DNA of 34,904 bases. It comes from Butyrivibrio sp. NC2007 (GTDB lineage Bacteria; Bacillota; Clostridia; Lachnospirales; Lachnospiraceae). This document shows positions 23,707 through 32,465 of the stretch, in pieces (the first letter of the stretch is position 1; each line of letters begins with the position of its first letter). Under the pieces are notes generated by a model that was given only the letters and a program-made list of their open reading frames with translations, was not told the origin of the DNA and searched no databases. The DNA lies in the NCBI RefSeq assembly GCF_000421405.1, contig NZ_ATWY01000024.1:1-34904 (forward strand), in the 5' to 3' direction. A program made the position numbers and the translations under genes.

Positions 23707-24884
23707 TCGCGGAATTCGACAGGGGTTACGCCGAAGCTCTTTTTGAAGAGTCTTGTGAAGTAGGAATAATTATCGTAGCCGACCTTCAGTGATATGTCGC
23801 GGATAGAGTCGTCGGTCTTTAAAAGGAGCTTGCGCGCAAGGTCAAGGCGCTTTTCTATGATGTAATTCTTAAAGCTCATTCCTGTTTCTTTTTTGAATAT
23901 CTTAGTGATGTAGTCAGGGGCAAAGTAGAAGAGCTCTGATAAATGCTCTCTGCTCATGTCCTCGGTGAAGTGGGCATCAACGTACTGAAGAAGTGATGTC
24001 ACGGAGGTTTCATCGATGTAGATGATGTCCTGGCTCTCGTCAAAGGGCATGGAAGCCATGTTTACAAGGCTGTCCAGAACATCCGGGATGTCTATAGGTT
24101 TTTTGTCAGAGCTGATAAAGAACCTTGGCTTTGCAGAGAATTCCTCGGAAAGTGAGTAGTAGAGCTCGCTGACAAGCGGGCGAAGGCCTGCCTGATAGGA
24201 CTCATCTTCCACGGGTATGAGGCCGAAGAGCACGTAATCCTCAGCCTGGTAAGGAAGGAGCACACCCTGAGAAATGAAGCTGCTTCCAAAGATCGACTCC
24301 ATGATGGCTCTGATCCTGATAGCCATCTTACCTCTGTCATGCGAAAGGTTCTTGCTGCTGAACTGGATAAGGCATGCCACAAATGAAGACATATCCTCGT
24401 CAAATCGGCGGATTCTTCCCATATCAGCAAGAAAAGCCTTATAGGTAATGCGCCTGTCAATGAGATAGTCATACCAGAGCTTGGAGAGCACACTTCCGGT
24501 GTCGGGCTCATCGGATGAAACCTCTGCCAGAGCCTGTCTGATTATATTGGTCAGCTCCGGGTAGTCGATGGGCTTAAGAAAGTAGTGAAAACTCCTGAGT
24601 TCCAAAGCTCTTTTCGCATAAGAAAAATCAGCGTAATTGGTCAGGAAGATCGCCGGAATGGTGTTGCCCTGTTCGCGCAGGATTCCCAGAAGATCAAGAC
24701 CGCTCCCATGGGGCATGTCGATATCACTGAGCAGAAGATCCACGGTCTGATTTGACAGGATCTCCTGAGCCTTGCCGATGTCATTGGCGGTGAAGACCGT
24801 GGTGATTCCAAGGCTCTCCCAGTCTATATTCTTTTCAAGTGCCGCAATAACAAAGCGGTCGTCATCTACCAGTAAAATGTTCAT
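23679..24884 (-). CDS. YesN-like response regulator with AraC DNA-binding domain
   Basis: This 401-aa response regulator has a receiver domain at residues 1-120 with the phospho-acceptor Asp54 in LLSDIDMP and the switch Lys in FLKPID. A middle region (about 130-285) is poorly conserved. A C-terminal AraC-type double helix-turn-helix (about 297-393) has REHLSELFYFAPDYITKIFK and ISLKVGYDNYSYFTRLFKKSF. Ribosome site GAGGAA precedes the start. It is encoded with the sensor kinase 12 bp upstream and probably activates the divergent sugar importer. The last residues GVTGDGSL come from a class B REP-like unit, almost the same tail as on patB. Confidence 0.93.
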   Translation of the reverse strand: MNILLVDDDRFVIAALEKNIDWESLGITTVFTANDIGKAQEILSNQTVDLLLSDIDMPHGSGLDLLGILREQGNTIPAIFLTNYADFSYAKRALELRSFHYFLKPIDYPELTNIIRQALAEVSSDEPDTGSVLSKLWYDYLIDRRITYKAFLADMGRIRRFDEDMSSFVACLIQFSSKNLSHDRGKMAIRIRAIMESIFGSSFISQGVLLPYQAEDYVLFGLIPVEDESYQAGLRPLVSELYYSLSEEFSAKPRFFISSDKKPIDIPDVLDSLVNMASMPFDESQDIIYIDETSVTSLLQYVDAHFTEDMSREHLSELFYFAPDYITKIFKKETGMSFKNYIIEKRLDLARKLLLKTDDSIRDISLKVGYDNYSYFTRLFKKSFGVTPVEFREGVTGDGSL

Positions 24885-24896
24885 CTAGTTCCTCAT

Positions 24897-26579
24897 TCAA
24901 ACTTTGACGGGGATGCGAAGAGTGATCCTTGCACCGTGCTCCTCTGTGTTGTCAGCGATGAGCTCAAAGGAATTGTTGTAAAGAAGACTAAGTCTCCTTA
25001 TACAGTTCGTGATTCCGATGTGGCTTCCATCGTCTGAGATAATATCCTCGCCATTTTTTATCTTATTAAGGATCTGCGGGTCAAATCCTTGTCCGTTGTC
25101 GCTGATGACAATCTCCAGAATATCGCCTGCACCGTCCTCAGCATCCAAAAGCTTTTTTGCCCGGATGGAGATCTTAAGACTCTCGCCTTCAGGTGGAGTC
25201 GCGTGCTTGACGCTGTTTTCCACAAAGGTGATAAGAAGAAGCGGAGGGATGCTAAGCTGATTGCAGTCCTTGGGAAGGTCAGTAACGTACTGAGTGGGGC
25301 GTGATAGCCTCATGTTCTGAATCGAGAGGTAGTCCTCCACATGGGCCAGCTCGTTGATGAGCGGCACAAAGTTATTGTTCACCTGGAAAAGATATCTGAA
25401 ATACCTGGAGGTGAACATAAGCATCTTCTTTGCTGCATCCATGTCCCCAAGGCTCACCATGCTGTCTATGGTGGTGAGACAGTTTAAGTAAAAGTGCGGT
25501 TTTATCTGCTGCTGCAGGAAGTGGATCATGAATTTGTTGTTGTCCAGCTCCGCCTCGTAAACATCAATTCGCAGCCTTGTTATCTCATGAATGAGATTCT
25601 TGAACTGGTCGTTGATCTGATTGAGCTCCTGTACACGGCTGTCAGTGAGGACCAGTCCCTCAGTGTCTTTTAGCGAATCCATCTCTGAGAGGCTCTTTGA
25701 AAAGATCTTTATGGGAAGAATGACCTTTCGATAACTTACCAGAACGTATCCGCCCATGATAAAGCACAGCATCAGCGCCGCTAAAAAGACGATGAACTGT
25801 AAAAAGAACAGCCTTCCGTAATTACCAAGCGCAAGAGAATCTATGGCCAGAGTGAAGGGAAGATCTGCCTCGTCGCCGGGGAAGATAAGTCTGTTATAGA
25901 AGTTTCCTCTAAAGCCCCCGGGACCTTCGCTTGTCCTGTAAAAGACATCTCCGTCTGCGCTAAGTGCCTGGATGGAGCCCTGCTCTCCCAGATTTATTGA
26001 AGAGAGCGGAGATAAGATATCCTCCATGGAAACAACGCATGAGAAAATGCGATGCTCGTAGGTGATGCTGTAGTACAAAAAGGCATTGTCACCGATCATG
26101 CATGGTTCCCAGGTATAGTTGGTTCCTACATCGGACTTGATTCGCTCTTTTATCTTTTTATAGGTCTCATAGTTTACCTTCAGGTCAGAGGCATTAAAAA
26201 AGATATCCTTCTCATCCCAGTAAAAGAAATACATATACTCAGAACCTGTCGAGTACTGCATGTCACTTACGCGAAGACGCAACTCGTTGCTGGCGTCTCT
26301 GAAGTCGCCCATGTGCCCTGACTCATCAAAGGCATCAAGGATCGGGTCGTGAACTACGGTCCACTGAACGAAGTGCTCTATGGCAGAGAGCTTGTGCTCT
26401 AATTCATTTTGATAAATGTTTACGCTGCTCTTAAGAGCCAGATTGTTCTGCTTTCTGATCTCGGAAAAAGAGAACCAGCTGACCACTACAAAAAGTATCA
26501 CCACCGGAATGGCGAGATAAAGTGTCTTGGTCAGCATCTGAACAACCGGGTAAGAGCGCGTTCTTCCTTTATTTTTCAT
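24897..26579 (-). CDS. YesM-like sensor histidine kinase
   Basis: This 560-aa membrane kinase has TM1 at about residues 16-38, an extracellular sensor (about 40-255), TM2 at about 255-283, a HAMP-like linker and a coiled segment. The His_kinase domain carries the phospho-accepting His (about 362) in QQQIKPHFYLN, followed by a HATPase with NSVKHATPP and ISDNGQGFD. This layout is typical of kinases sensing carbohydrates and partnered with AraC-type regulators. The ATG has no clear Shine-Dalgarno; a TATAAT (minus strand, 26586-26591) lies so close that the mRNA could be leaderless. It is divergent from the importer. Confidence 0.92.
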   Translation of the reverse strand: MKNKGRTRSYPVVQMLTKTLYLAIPVVILFVVVSWFSFSEIRKQNNLALKSSVNIYQNELEHKLSAIEHFVQWTVVHDPILDAFDESGHMGDFRDASNELRLRVSDMQYSTGSEYMYFFYWDEKDIFFNASDLKVNYETYKKIKERIKSDVGTNYTWEPCMIGDNAFLYYSITYEHRIFSCVVSMEDILSPLSSINLGEQGSIQALSADGDVFYRTSEGPGGFRGNFYNRLIFPGDEADLPFTLAIDSLALGNYGRLFFLQFIVFLAALMLCFIMGGYVLVSYRKVILPIKIFSKSLSEMDSLKDTEGLVLTDSRVQELNQINDQFKNLIHEITRLRIDVYEAELDNNKFMIHFLQQQIKPHFYLNCLTTIDSMVSLGDMDAAKKMLMFTSRYFRYLFQVNNNFVPLINELAHVEDYLSIQNMRLSRPTQYVTDLPKDCNQLSIPPLLLITFVENSVKHATPPEGESLKISIRAKKLLDAEDGAGDILEIVISDNGQGFDPQILNKIKNGEDIISDDGSHIGITNCIRRLSLLYNNSFELIADNTEEHGARITLRIPVKV

Positions 26580-26635
26580 GAGTTCATTATATAGAAAAGA
26601 GATTTGGCAGGCTATAGCTTTTAGATACTTTGTCC

Positions 26636-26668
26636 AAAAAGTGCTACGGGGTGAACGAAAAAGTGCTA
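26636..26668 (+). promoter_or_regulatory. Direct repeat, candidate response-regulator binding site
   Basis: AAAAAGTGCTA occurs at 26636-26646 and again at 26658-26668, 22 bp apart, so both copies face the same side of the helix. They lie upstream of an AT-rich stretch lacking a good -35 box, as expected for an activator-dependent promoter. AraC-type regulators usually bind such direct repeats; the YesN-like protein at 23679 is the obvious candidate. Confidence 0.6.
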
Positions 26669-26721
26669 TTTAAAAAAATCTAAAAAAATTATTATCGATT
26701 CATAAACAAAAGGAGTGAGCG

Positions 26722-27630
26722 ATGAATAACAAGTTCCTTAGATTTATCAAAAAGAATTATCAGCTGTATCTGCTTCTTGCACCTTCAGCAATACTGCTGT
26801 TCTGCTTTGCCTACCTTCCCATGGTGGGAATCGTGATTGCTTTTCAGAGTTACTCACCGGCGCTTGGAATACTGGGCAGTAAGTTTGTGGGCATGAAGAA
26901 TTTCATGCAGTACTTCAGATCATATCAGTTCGCAGTTACCATCAAGAACACGCTGGTATTGAGCATTTACAGCATACTGGTTGGCTTCCCGCTTCCGATT
27001 CTTCTGGCGCTGATGTGCAACCAGATGAAGACCAAGATGTTTAAGAAGGTGTTCCAGGTTGTGACTTACCTTCCGCACTTTATATCAACAATGGTTATGT
27101 GTGGTCTGATTCTCATCTTCCTGTCACCATCAAGCGGACTGTTCGCAAACCTCTTTAAGCTCTTTGGAGCGCAGTTCCCAAACCTCATGGCCAGCGCAGC
27201 AAACTTCAAACATGTATATGTATGGAGCGATATCTGGCAGCACCTTGGATGGGATTCAATCATCTATCTGGCAGCACTTGCAGGAATCGATCCAACATAT
27301 TACGAGGCAGCAACCGTTGACGGAGCAACAACTCTTCAGAAGATAAGATACATTGACATACCGATGATTCTTCCGACAGCAATGGTTCTTCTGATATTAA
27401 GAGCCGGAAGCATTCTTGGTATAGGCTTTGAAAAGGTCTTTTTGCTGCAGAACGTACAGAACATCATGAGCAGCGAGATCATATCAACCTATGTTTACAA
27501 GATGGGTATGCAGAGCATGCAGTACAGCTTATCAACAGCTATCGGCCTGTTCAATACAGTGGTTAACGTGATAGTTCTTTTACTGGTTAACCTGATATCC
27601 AAGAAATTCACAGATAACAGTCTGTTCTGA
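26722..27630 (+). CDS. LplB-type carbohydrate ABC transporter permease
   Basis: This first membrane subunit of a sugar importer (302 aa) has six hydrophobic helices. The N-terminus YLLLAPSAILLFCFAYLPM is typical of the LplB/UgpA branch. The EAA-type loop is visible in YYEAATVDGATTLQKIRYIDIP, and VFLLQN plus ISTYVYKMG near the end are common to LplB proteins. AGGAG precedes the ATG. It is the first gene of a three-gene unit with the second permease (16 bp downstream) and the binding protein; there is no ATPase, so a shared MsmX-like ATPase elsewhere is expected. The likely substrates are oligosaccharides. Confidence 0.93.
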   Translation: MNNKFLRFIKKNYQLYLLLAPSAILLFCFAYLPMVGIVIAFQSYSPALGILGSKFVGMKNFMQYFRSYQFAVTIKNTLVLSIYSILVGFPLPILLALMCNQMKTKMFKKVFQVVTYLPHFISTMVMCGLILIFLSPSSGLFANLFKLFGAQFPNLMASAANFKHVYVWSDIWQHLGWDSIIYLAALAGIDPTYYEAATVDGATTLQKIRYIDIPMILPTAMVLLILRAGSILGIGFEKVFLLQNVQNIMSSEIISTYVYKMGMQSMQYSLSTAIGLFNTVVNVIVLLLVNLISKKFTDNSLF

Positions 27631-27646
27631 TAAAAGGGGAAAAGAG

Positions 27647-28534
27647 ATGATCGGTAAAAAGAAATTTTCCCAGGACGCCGTGGTCAACATCATATTCCAC
27701 GTTATCGCGATCCTGATGATCATAGGAGTTATTTATCCGCTGTGGTTTGTTATCATAGCATCCTTCAGTAATCCTGCGGATGTTGCCAGCGGTAAAGTAT
27801 GGTTTTGGCCTAAACAATTTGATGTAAGGGGATACCAAAAGCTTTTTGAGCAGAGACAGATCTGGAAAAGCTACTTGAACACTATCCTTTATACCATAGT
27901 CGGCACTGCGGTTGCTCTGTTTGTTAATATAACTGCCGGCTATGCAATGTCCAGAAAAGATTTACCCGGAAGAAAATGGATAAATGTTTTCTACATAATC
28001 CCGATGTTTGTCAGCGGTGGACTGATCCCGATCTACCTGGTTGTCAAGCAATTTGGCCTCCTTGATACTTTTCTGGTTATGGTTCTGCCCTTTGCGGTAT
28101 CCACTTACAACATTATTGTGGCAAGAACGTTTTTTCAAAATTCCCTACCGGAATCATTGTGGGAGGCAGCCCAGATTGACGGCTGCTCCACAATGAGGTA
28201 CTTCGTTCAGTTCGCAGTTCCGCTCTCAAAAGCAGTCATCGCGGTTGTGGGACTCTGGACAGCAGTTGGACACTGGAATTCATGGTTTAACGCTCTTATA
28301 TATCTTCAGAATGAAGACCTGATACCTTTGCAGCTCTTGCTTAGAAGAATACTTATTGCAAATGAGTCACTTCTCGGAGCAGCAACAGGCACCATGGCAC
28401 AGGAGCTCAGACAGCTCTCAGACATGATGAAGTACGGATCAATTGTGATTTCTACACTCCCCATTATGATGCTCTATCCATTCTTACAGAAATATTTCAA
28501 CCAGGGCGTCATGATAGGAGCGGTGAAGGGATAA
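27647..28534 (+). CDS. YtcP/LplC-type carbohydrate ABC transporter permease
   Basis: This second membrane subunit (295 aa) has six helices. Landmarks are YPLWFVIIASFSNP near the start, TAGYAMSRKDLPGRKW, MFVSGGLIPIYLVVKQFGLLD, the EAA loop SLWEAAQIDGCSTMRYFVQFAVPLSKA and the C-terminal YPFLQKYFNQGVMIGAVKG, the usual end of YtcP/LplC proteins. GGGG lies 9 bp upstream. It pairs with the LplB-type subunit. Confidence 0.94.
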   Translation: MIGKKKFSQDAVVNIIFHVIAILMIIGVIYPLWFVIIASFSNPADVASGKVWFWPKQFDVRGYQKLFEQRQIWKSYLNTILYTIVGTAVALFVNITAGYAMSRKDLPGRKWINVFYIIPMFVSGGLIPIYLVVKQFGLLDTFLVMVLPFAVSTYNIIVARTFFQNSLPESLWEAAQIDGCSTMRYFVQFAVPLSKAVIAVVGLWTAVGHWNSWFNALIYLQNEDLIPLQLLLRRILIANESLLGAATGTMAQELRQLSDMMKYGSIVISTLPIMMLYPFLQKYFNQGVMIGAVKG

Positions 28535-28571
28535 ATAGTATACAATTATAGTTATGAGAAGGAGAGAGAAA

Positions 28572-30185
28572 ATGCAGAAAAAGTATGGTTTATTGGCTGG
28601 CGCACTGGCACTGAGTTTTGCACTTACCGCTTGCGGAAGCGCAGCAGGTAGTACTGCTACTCAGACAACAGGTACAGATGCAACACAGGCAGCAACTACA
28701 GCTGCAGCTCAGACTGAGAGCGCAGGTGGTGATAACGCCTACACAGTTGCTACTGTAAGATGGGCTGATTGGGGTGAGGATTATCATCTTGGATTCCCGG
28801 ACAAGGCTGCAGAGGAAGCAGGAATCAGCCTGACATGGGACACAATCCTTAATTCAGACTGGGCTGACAAGAAGGCAGTTCTTCTTGCAGGCGGAGATCT
28901 TCCGGATGCTTTCATGGGATCAATCTGTTTCTCAGAGTCAGATGTTCTCACAAACACAGGATCATTCATTGCCCTTGATGATTATATTGACGAGTACATG
29001 CCTAACTTCAAGGCAATCATGGAAGCAGATCCTACAATGAAGGCTCTTGCTACATCAGCTGACGGACATATCTACGGACTTCCTTCCAAGAAGCCTTGCA
29101 GACCTATCGTTGCAAACCAGATGTTCATAAACAAGCAGTGGCTTGATAATCTCGGACTTGAAGTTCCTACAACATATCAGGAATTCGAGGATGTTCTTAC
29201 TGCATTCAAGGAGCAGGATGCAAACGGAAACGGTGACCCTAACGATGAGATTCCTTTCGGACAGGGCTATGCTGATTCAGTTATGTTCTTCTGCCTTCCT
29301 TTCGGAACAACAATCGGTGCTGACGGAACATACATGATGGCAGTTCAGGACGGAAAGCCTGTTTACCTTCCTGTAACAGATGGCTACAAAGCAGGTATCG
29401 AGTGGATGCACAACTGCTACGCTAAGGGACTTATCGATCCTGAGCTCTTCACAGAAGATTCTTCAATGCGTGATGCAAAGCTCATGAACGAGACACCTAT
29501 CGTTGGTGCAGCTCCCGGATGGACAGCTGATTCAACCTTTGGCGCAAACGCAGGCCAGTACGTTGCACTTCCTGCACTTGCAGGTCCTGACGGCAAGCAG
29601 TACATCTCATCAGACCCTGAGCACTGGAACTACTCAAGATACGAGTTTGTAGTAACAAATAAATGTGCAAACCCAGGTCCACTTCTTGCATGGGCAGACA
29701 AGTTCTACACTGATGATGCATCAATCCAGAACTTCTATGGCTCTTTTGACAAAGCAATCTCTAAGGCTGATGACGGAACATACACAGTTCTTGAGCCCGA
29801 TGATGGCAACTCTGCAGATACATTTGCATGGATCCAGTCACTTCGTGATTTCGGTCCTAAGTATGTAGCTGACGGCTTCAACGACAAGGTTAAGTACGCA
29901 GGAGCAAACGGCGATGCAAGTAAGCTTGCCCTTGATAAGGAAATGAGCAAGTATGCAAAAGAGGCATATCCTAATGTGAGTTACACAACAGATCAGCTCA
30001 CAACTCTTGCAACTCTGTTCACAGACCTTGATGCTTATGTTACTGCATCACAAGCTACATGGGTAACAGAGGGTGGTGTAAACGAGCAGTGGGATGGATA
30101 TATCTCAACTCTAGAGACCATGGGATATAACGATTTCATCCAGATCCAGCAGGATGCTTACAACACATATCAGGCTAATAAATAA
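28572..30185 (+). CDS. Extracellular carbohydrate-binding lipoprotein of the importer
   Basis: This large family 1 solute-binding protein (537 aa, the size usual for LplA/YtcQ-like receptors) has a lipoprotein signal with lipobox LTAC (Cys21), then an Ala/Thr-rich linker to about residue 55. The body includes LLAGGDLPDAFMGS, the segment FINKQWLDNLGLEVPTTYQE near residue 190 and an EF-hand-like calcium loop DANGNGDPNDE, both frequent in this family. ATG 28572 follows GGAGAG; an in-frame ATG at 28554 precedes that site. A terminator follows. The ligand is probably a plant-derived oligosaccharide but cannot be named. Confidence 0.92.
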   Translation: MQKKYGLLAGALALSFALTACGSAAGSTATQTTGTDATQAATTAAAQTESAGGDNAYTVATVRWADWGEDYHLGFPDKAAEEAGISLTWDTILNSDWADKKAVLLAGGDLPDAFMGSICFSESDVLTNTGSFIALDDYIDEYMPNFKAIMEADPTMKALATSADGHIYGLPSKKPCRPIVANQMFINKQWLDNLGLEVPTTYQEFEDVLTAFKEQDANGNGDPNDEIPFGQGYADSVMFFCLPFGTTIGADGTYMMAVQDGKPVYLPVTDGYKAGIEWMHNCYAKGLIDPELFTEDSSMRDAKLMNETPIVGAAPGWTADSTFGANAGQYVALPALAGPDGKQYISSDPEHWNYSRYEFVVTNKCANPGPLLAWADKFYTDDASIQNFYGSFDKAISKADDGTYTVLEPDDGNSADTFAWIQSLRDFGPKYVADGFNDKVKYAGANGDASKLALDKEMSKYAKEAYPNVSYTTDQLTTLATLFTDLDAYVTASQATWVTEGGVNEQWDGYISTLETMGYNDFIQIQQDAYNTYQANK

Positions 30186-30211
30186 TAAAAACCATGTTTT
30201 TATCTAAGAAG

Positions 30212-30247
30212 CCGGTGGAGGCCTTTACAGTCTCCGCCGGTTTTTTT
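30212..30247 (+). terminator. Rho-independent terminator of the sugar importer unit
   Basis: The stem CCGGTGGAG / CTCCGCCGG (one G-T pair) with a loop of about 11 nt is followed by seven T residues. Confidence 0.92.
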
Positions 30248-30250
30248 ACA

Positions 30251-30280
30251 TTGGATTTCTTTAGTGCTATAAGGTATACT
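30251..30280 (+). promoter_or_regulatory. Candidate promoter of the helicase gene
   Basis: -35 TTGGAT (30251-30256), an 18-bp spacer and -10 TATACT (30275-30280). It starts directly after the T-tract of the preceding terminator. Confidence 0.65.
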
Positions 30281-30319
30281 CTTTAGGTGTTTCGAAGGGG
30301 AGAAAAAGAGATTTCCAGA

Positions 30320-32464
30320 ATGACAGAACAGGAATTTTTAGATAAATACGGATCAAAACTAAATGATGAACAGCTTACGGCTGTAAGGACTGTAGAAGGT
30401 CCGGTGCTGCTTCTGGCTGTCCCCGGAAGCGGAAAGACTACTGTGCTTGTGAACAGGCTGGGGTACATGCTCTATGTAAAAGAGATTGACCCGGCAAGCA
30501 TACTGACGCTGACTTATACCGTTGCTGCCACAAGAGATATGGCTGAGAGATTTAAGAGCATCTTTGGCGAGGATGTGTCTGAGAGGCTTGAATTCAGGAC
30601 CATCAACGGAATCTGTGCCAAGATTATAGCTCACTATGGCAGGCTGATCGGGAAAACCTCTTTTGACCTGATCACAGATGAGAAGCTCTCGGGCAAGATC
30701 CTGACCGACATCTTTGTGAAGGTGATGAAGGAATATCCCACAGAGAGCGACATCAAGATGGTCAGGACGTTCATCACCTACTGCAAGAACATGATGCTGG
30801 GCGAAGATGAGATCGAGAGGCTAGGTGAAGATGAGGGAATCGAGCTGCTTCAGATCTACAACAGCTACAACAAAGAGCTCAAGGCCAGAAGTCTTATGGA
30901 CTATGACGATCAGATGATCTATGCCTACAGGATGCTCAAGGGGTCAAAAGACCTTTTGGAGTTCTACAGGGATAAGTACAGATATATCTGTGTCGACGAA
31001 GCCCAGGACACCTCGAAGGTGCAGCATATGATCATAGCTCTTTTATCCGGAGAGCAGGGTAATCTTTTCATGGTCGGAGACGAAGACCAGAGTATTTACG
31101 GGTTTAGAGCTGCATATCCGGAAGCTCTTTTGCACTTTGAAAAAGAACATCCCGGGGCCAAAGTTCTTGTGATGAACAGGAACTACAGATCCAGCGCCAC
31201 GATAGTGGAGGCAGCAGACATCTTTATTCAAAAGAACTTCAGCCGACATGAGAAGCACATGCGCGCCACCAGGGATGCGCAGTCTGATATAAACTTTATC
31301 ACGCTTGGAAAGAGAGAGTCTCAGTACAAGTATCTGCTTGAAGTGGCCAGGGATGCATCGTCTCAGACGGCGGTTTTGTATCGCGATAACGAGAGCGTGC
31401 TTCCGCTGGTGGATCTCTGCCTTAGAGAGAACGTGCCGTACAGGATAAAGAGTGCCGACATGGCATTCTTTTCGCATCGAGTTGTGGTGGATGTTGTCAA
31501 CATGCTCAGGTTCTGCCAAAACCCATACGATCCGGAGCTCTTCATGAAGATATACTTTAAGTTCCAGACTTTCCTCAGAAAGCCTGATGCAGAGGCTATG
31601 TGCAGGATTGCGGATGAGAGGCATATAGGTATTCTTGATGCTGCAGAGTACGCTGATTTGGGCAAAAGAGTCCTCGGCAACGTCAGGGCTCTCAGGACGC
31701 ACTTCAGAAATATGGCAGGCGAGAGTTCTTATAAGGCCATAAGCAGGCTTGATAAATTCATGGGATACGGCGAGTATTTAAGCGATAACAATATGGATGT
31801 GGGCAAGCTCTTTATCCTGGAGTGCCTTGCCAAAAATGAGCCGACAATAGATGGCTTCCTTGACAGGCTTGATGTGCTCAGGCAGACACTTACAGAGGAG
31901 AAGCCAAACTATAAGAGTAAGCTCATTCTGTCAACGATCCACTCCAGCAAGGGCCTTGAGTATGACTCAGTCTATCTGATGGATGTCATAAACGGTGCTC
32001 TTCCCGGCAAGGTGATAAACTTCAAGAAGGCAACACCCAAGGAGAAGCAGGACTATGAGGAGGAGCGAAGGATCTTTTACGTCGGAATGACCAGGGCTAA
32101 GGATAACCTCAATATCATGAAGTATTCAGATGCACCATCTATATTCGTGTCAGAGATGAGCAAGATGAAAGAAGTGCCCGACGCCGAAAAAAAGAAACCA
32201 AAGAAAAAGGCAGCAAGTGTCCTCCTTAAGCCAACTCCGCTTCTTAAGAAAAAGAAAGCAGCAGTGGAAGAGAAGGATGTACCCGATAATCTTGTGAGCG
32301 GTGAGAGAGTAAGCCAGAGCAAATATGGCGAAGGCACAATAATCGACGTCAGGTGGGATGACGATGATTTGCCCACAAAATTTACAGTACAATTTGACTC
32401 CGGAGACGAGAGGATATTTATGTATCCTTTCGCATTTACTACGGGGATGAAGGTGATAGATTAG
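30320..32464 (+). CDS. UvrD/PcrA-like superfamily 1A DNA helicase
   Basis: This ATP-dependent 3'-5' helicase is about 714 aa. Motifs in order: Q-motif LNDEQLTAV, motif I AVPGSGKTT (residues 33-41), motif II VDEAQDTS, motif III GDEDQSIYGFRAA, motif IV NRNYRSS, motif V STIHSSKGLEYD and motif VI FYVGMTRAKDNL. A Lys-rich linker leads to a C-terminal beta-barrel (GERVSQSKYGEGTII..FDSGDERIF), the PcrA-type RNA polymerase-binding module. ATG 30320 gives the usual N-terminus but has a poor ribosome site; a GTG at 30287 would add 11 residues and lies too close to the predicted transcription start. The role is repair or resolving transcription conflicts. Confidence 0.9.
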   Translation: MTEQEFLDKYGSKLNDEQLTAVRTVEGPVLLLAVPGSGKTTVLVNRLGYMLYVKEIDPASILTLTYTVAATRDMAERFKSIFGEDVSERLEFRTINGICAKIIAHYGRLIGKTSFDLITDEKLSGKILTDIFVKVMKEYPTESDIKMVRTFITYCKNMMLGEDEIERLGEDEGIELLQIYNSYNKELKARSLMDYDDQMIYAYRMLKGSKDLLEFYRDKYRYICVDEAQDTSKVQHMIIALLSGEQGNLFMVGDEDQSIYGFRAAYPEALLHFEKEHPGAKVLVMNRNYRSSATIVEAADIFIQKNFSRHEKHMRATRDAQSDINFITLGKRESQYKYLLEVARDASSQTAVLYRDNESVLPLVDLCLRENVPYRIKSADMAFFSHRVVVDVVNMLRFCQNPYDPELFMKIYFKFQTFLRKPDAEAMCRIADERHIGILDAAEYADLGKRVLGNVRALRTHFRNMAGESSYKAISRLDKFMGYGEYLSDNNMDVGKLFILECLAKNEPTIDGFLDRLDVLRQTLTEEKPNYKSKLILSTIHSSKGLEYDSVYLMDVINGALPGKVINFKKATPKEKQDYEEERRIFYVGMTRAKDNLNIMKYSDAPSIFVSEMSKMKEVPDAEKKKPKKKAASVLLKPTPLLKKKKAAVEEKDVPDNLVSGERVSQSKYGEGTIIDVRWDDDDLPTKFTVQFDSGDERIFMYPFAFTTGMKVID

Positions 32465-32465
32465 G

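Noticed and set aside
31043..31702. 219-codon minus-strand frame
   Set aside because: It lies antisense inside the helicase gene between conserved motifs and arises from codon bias.
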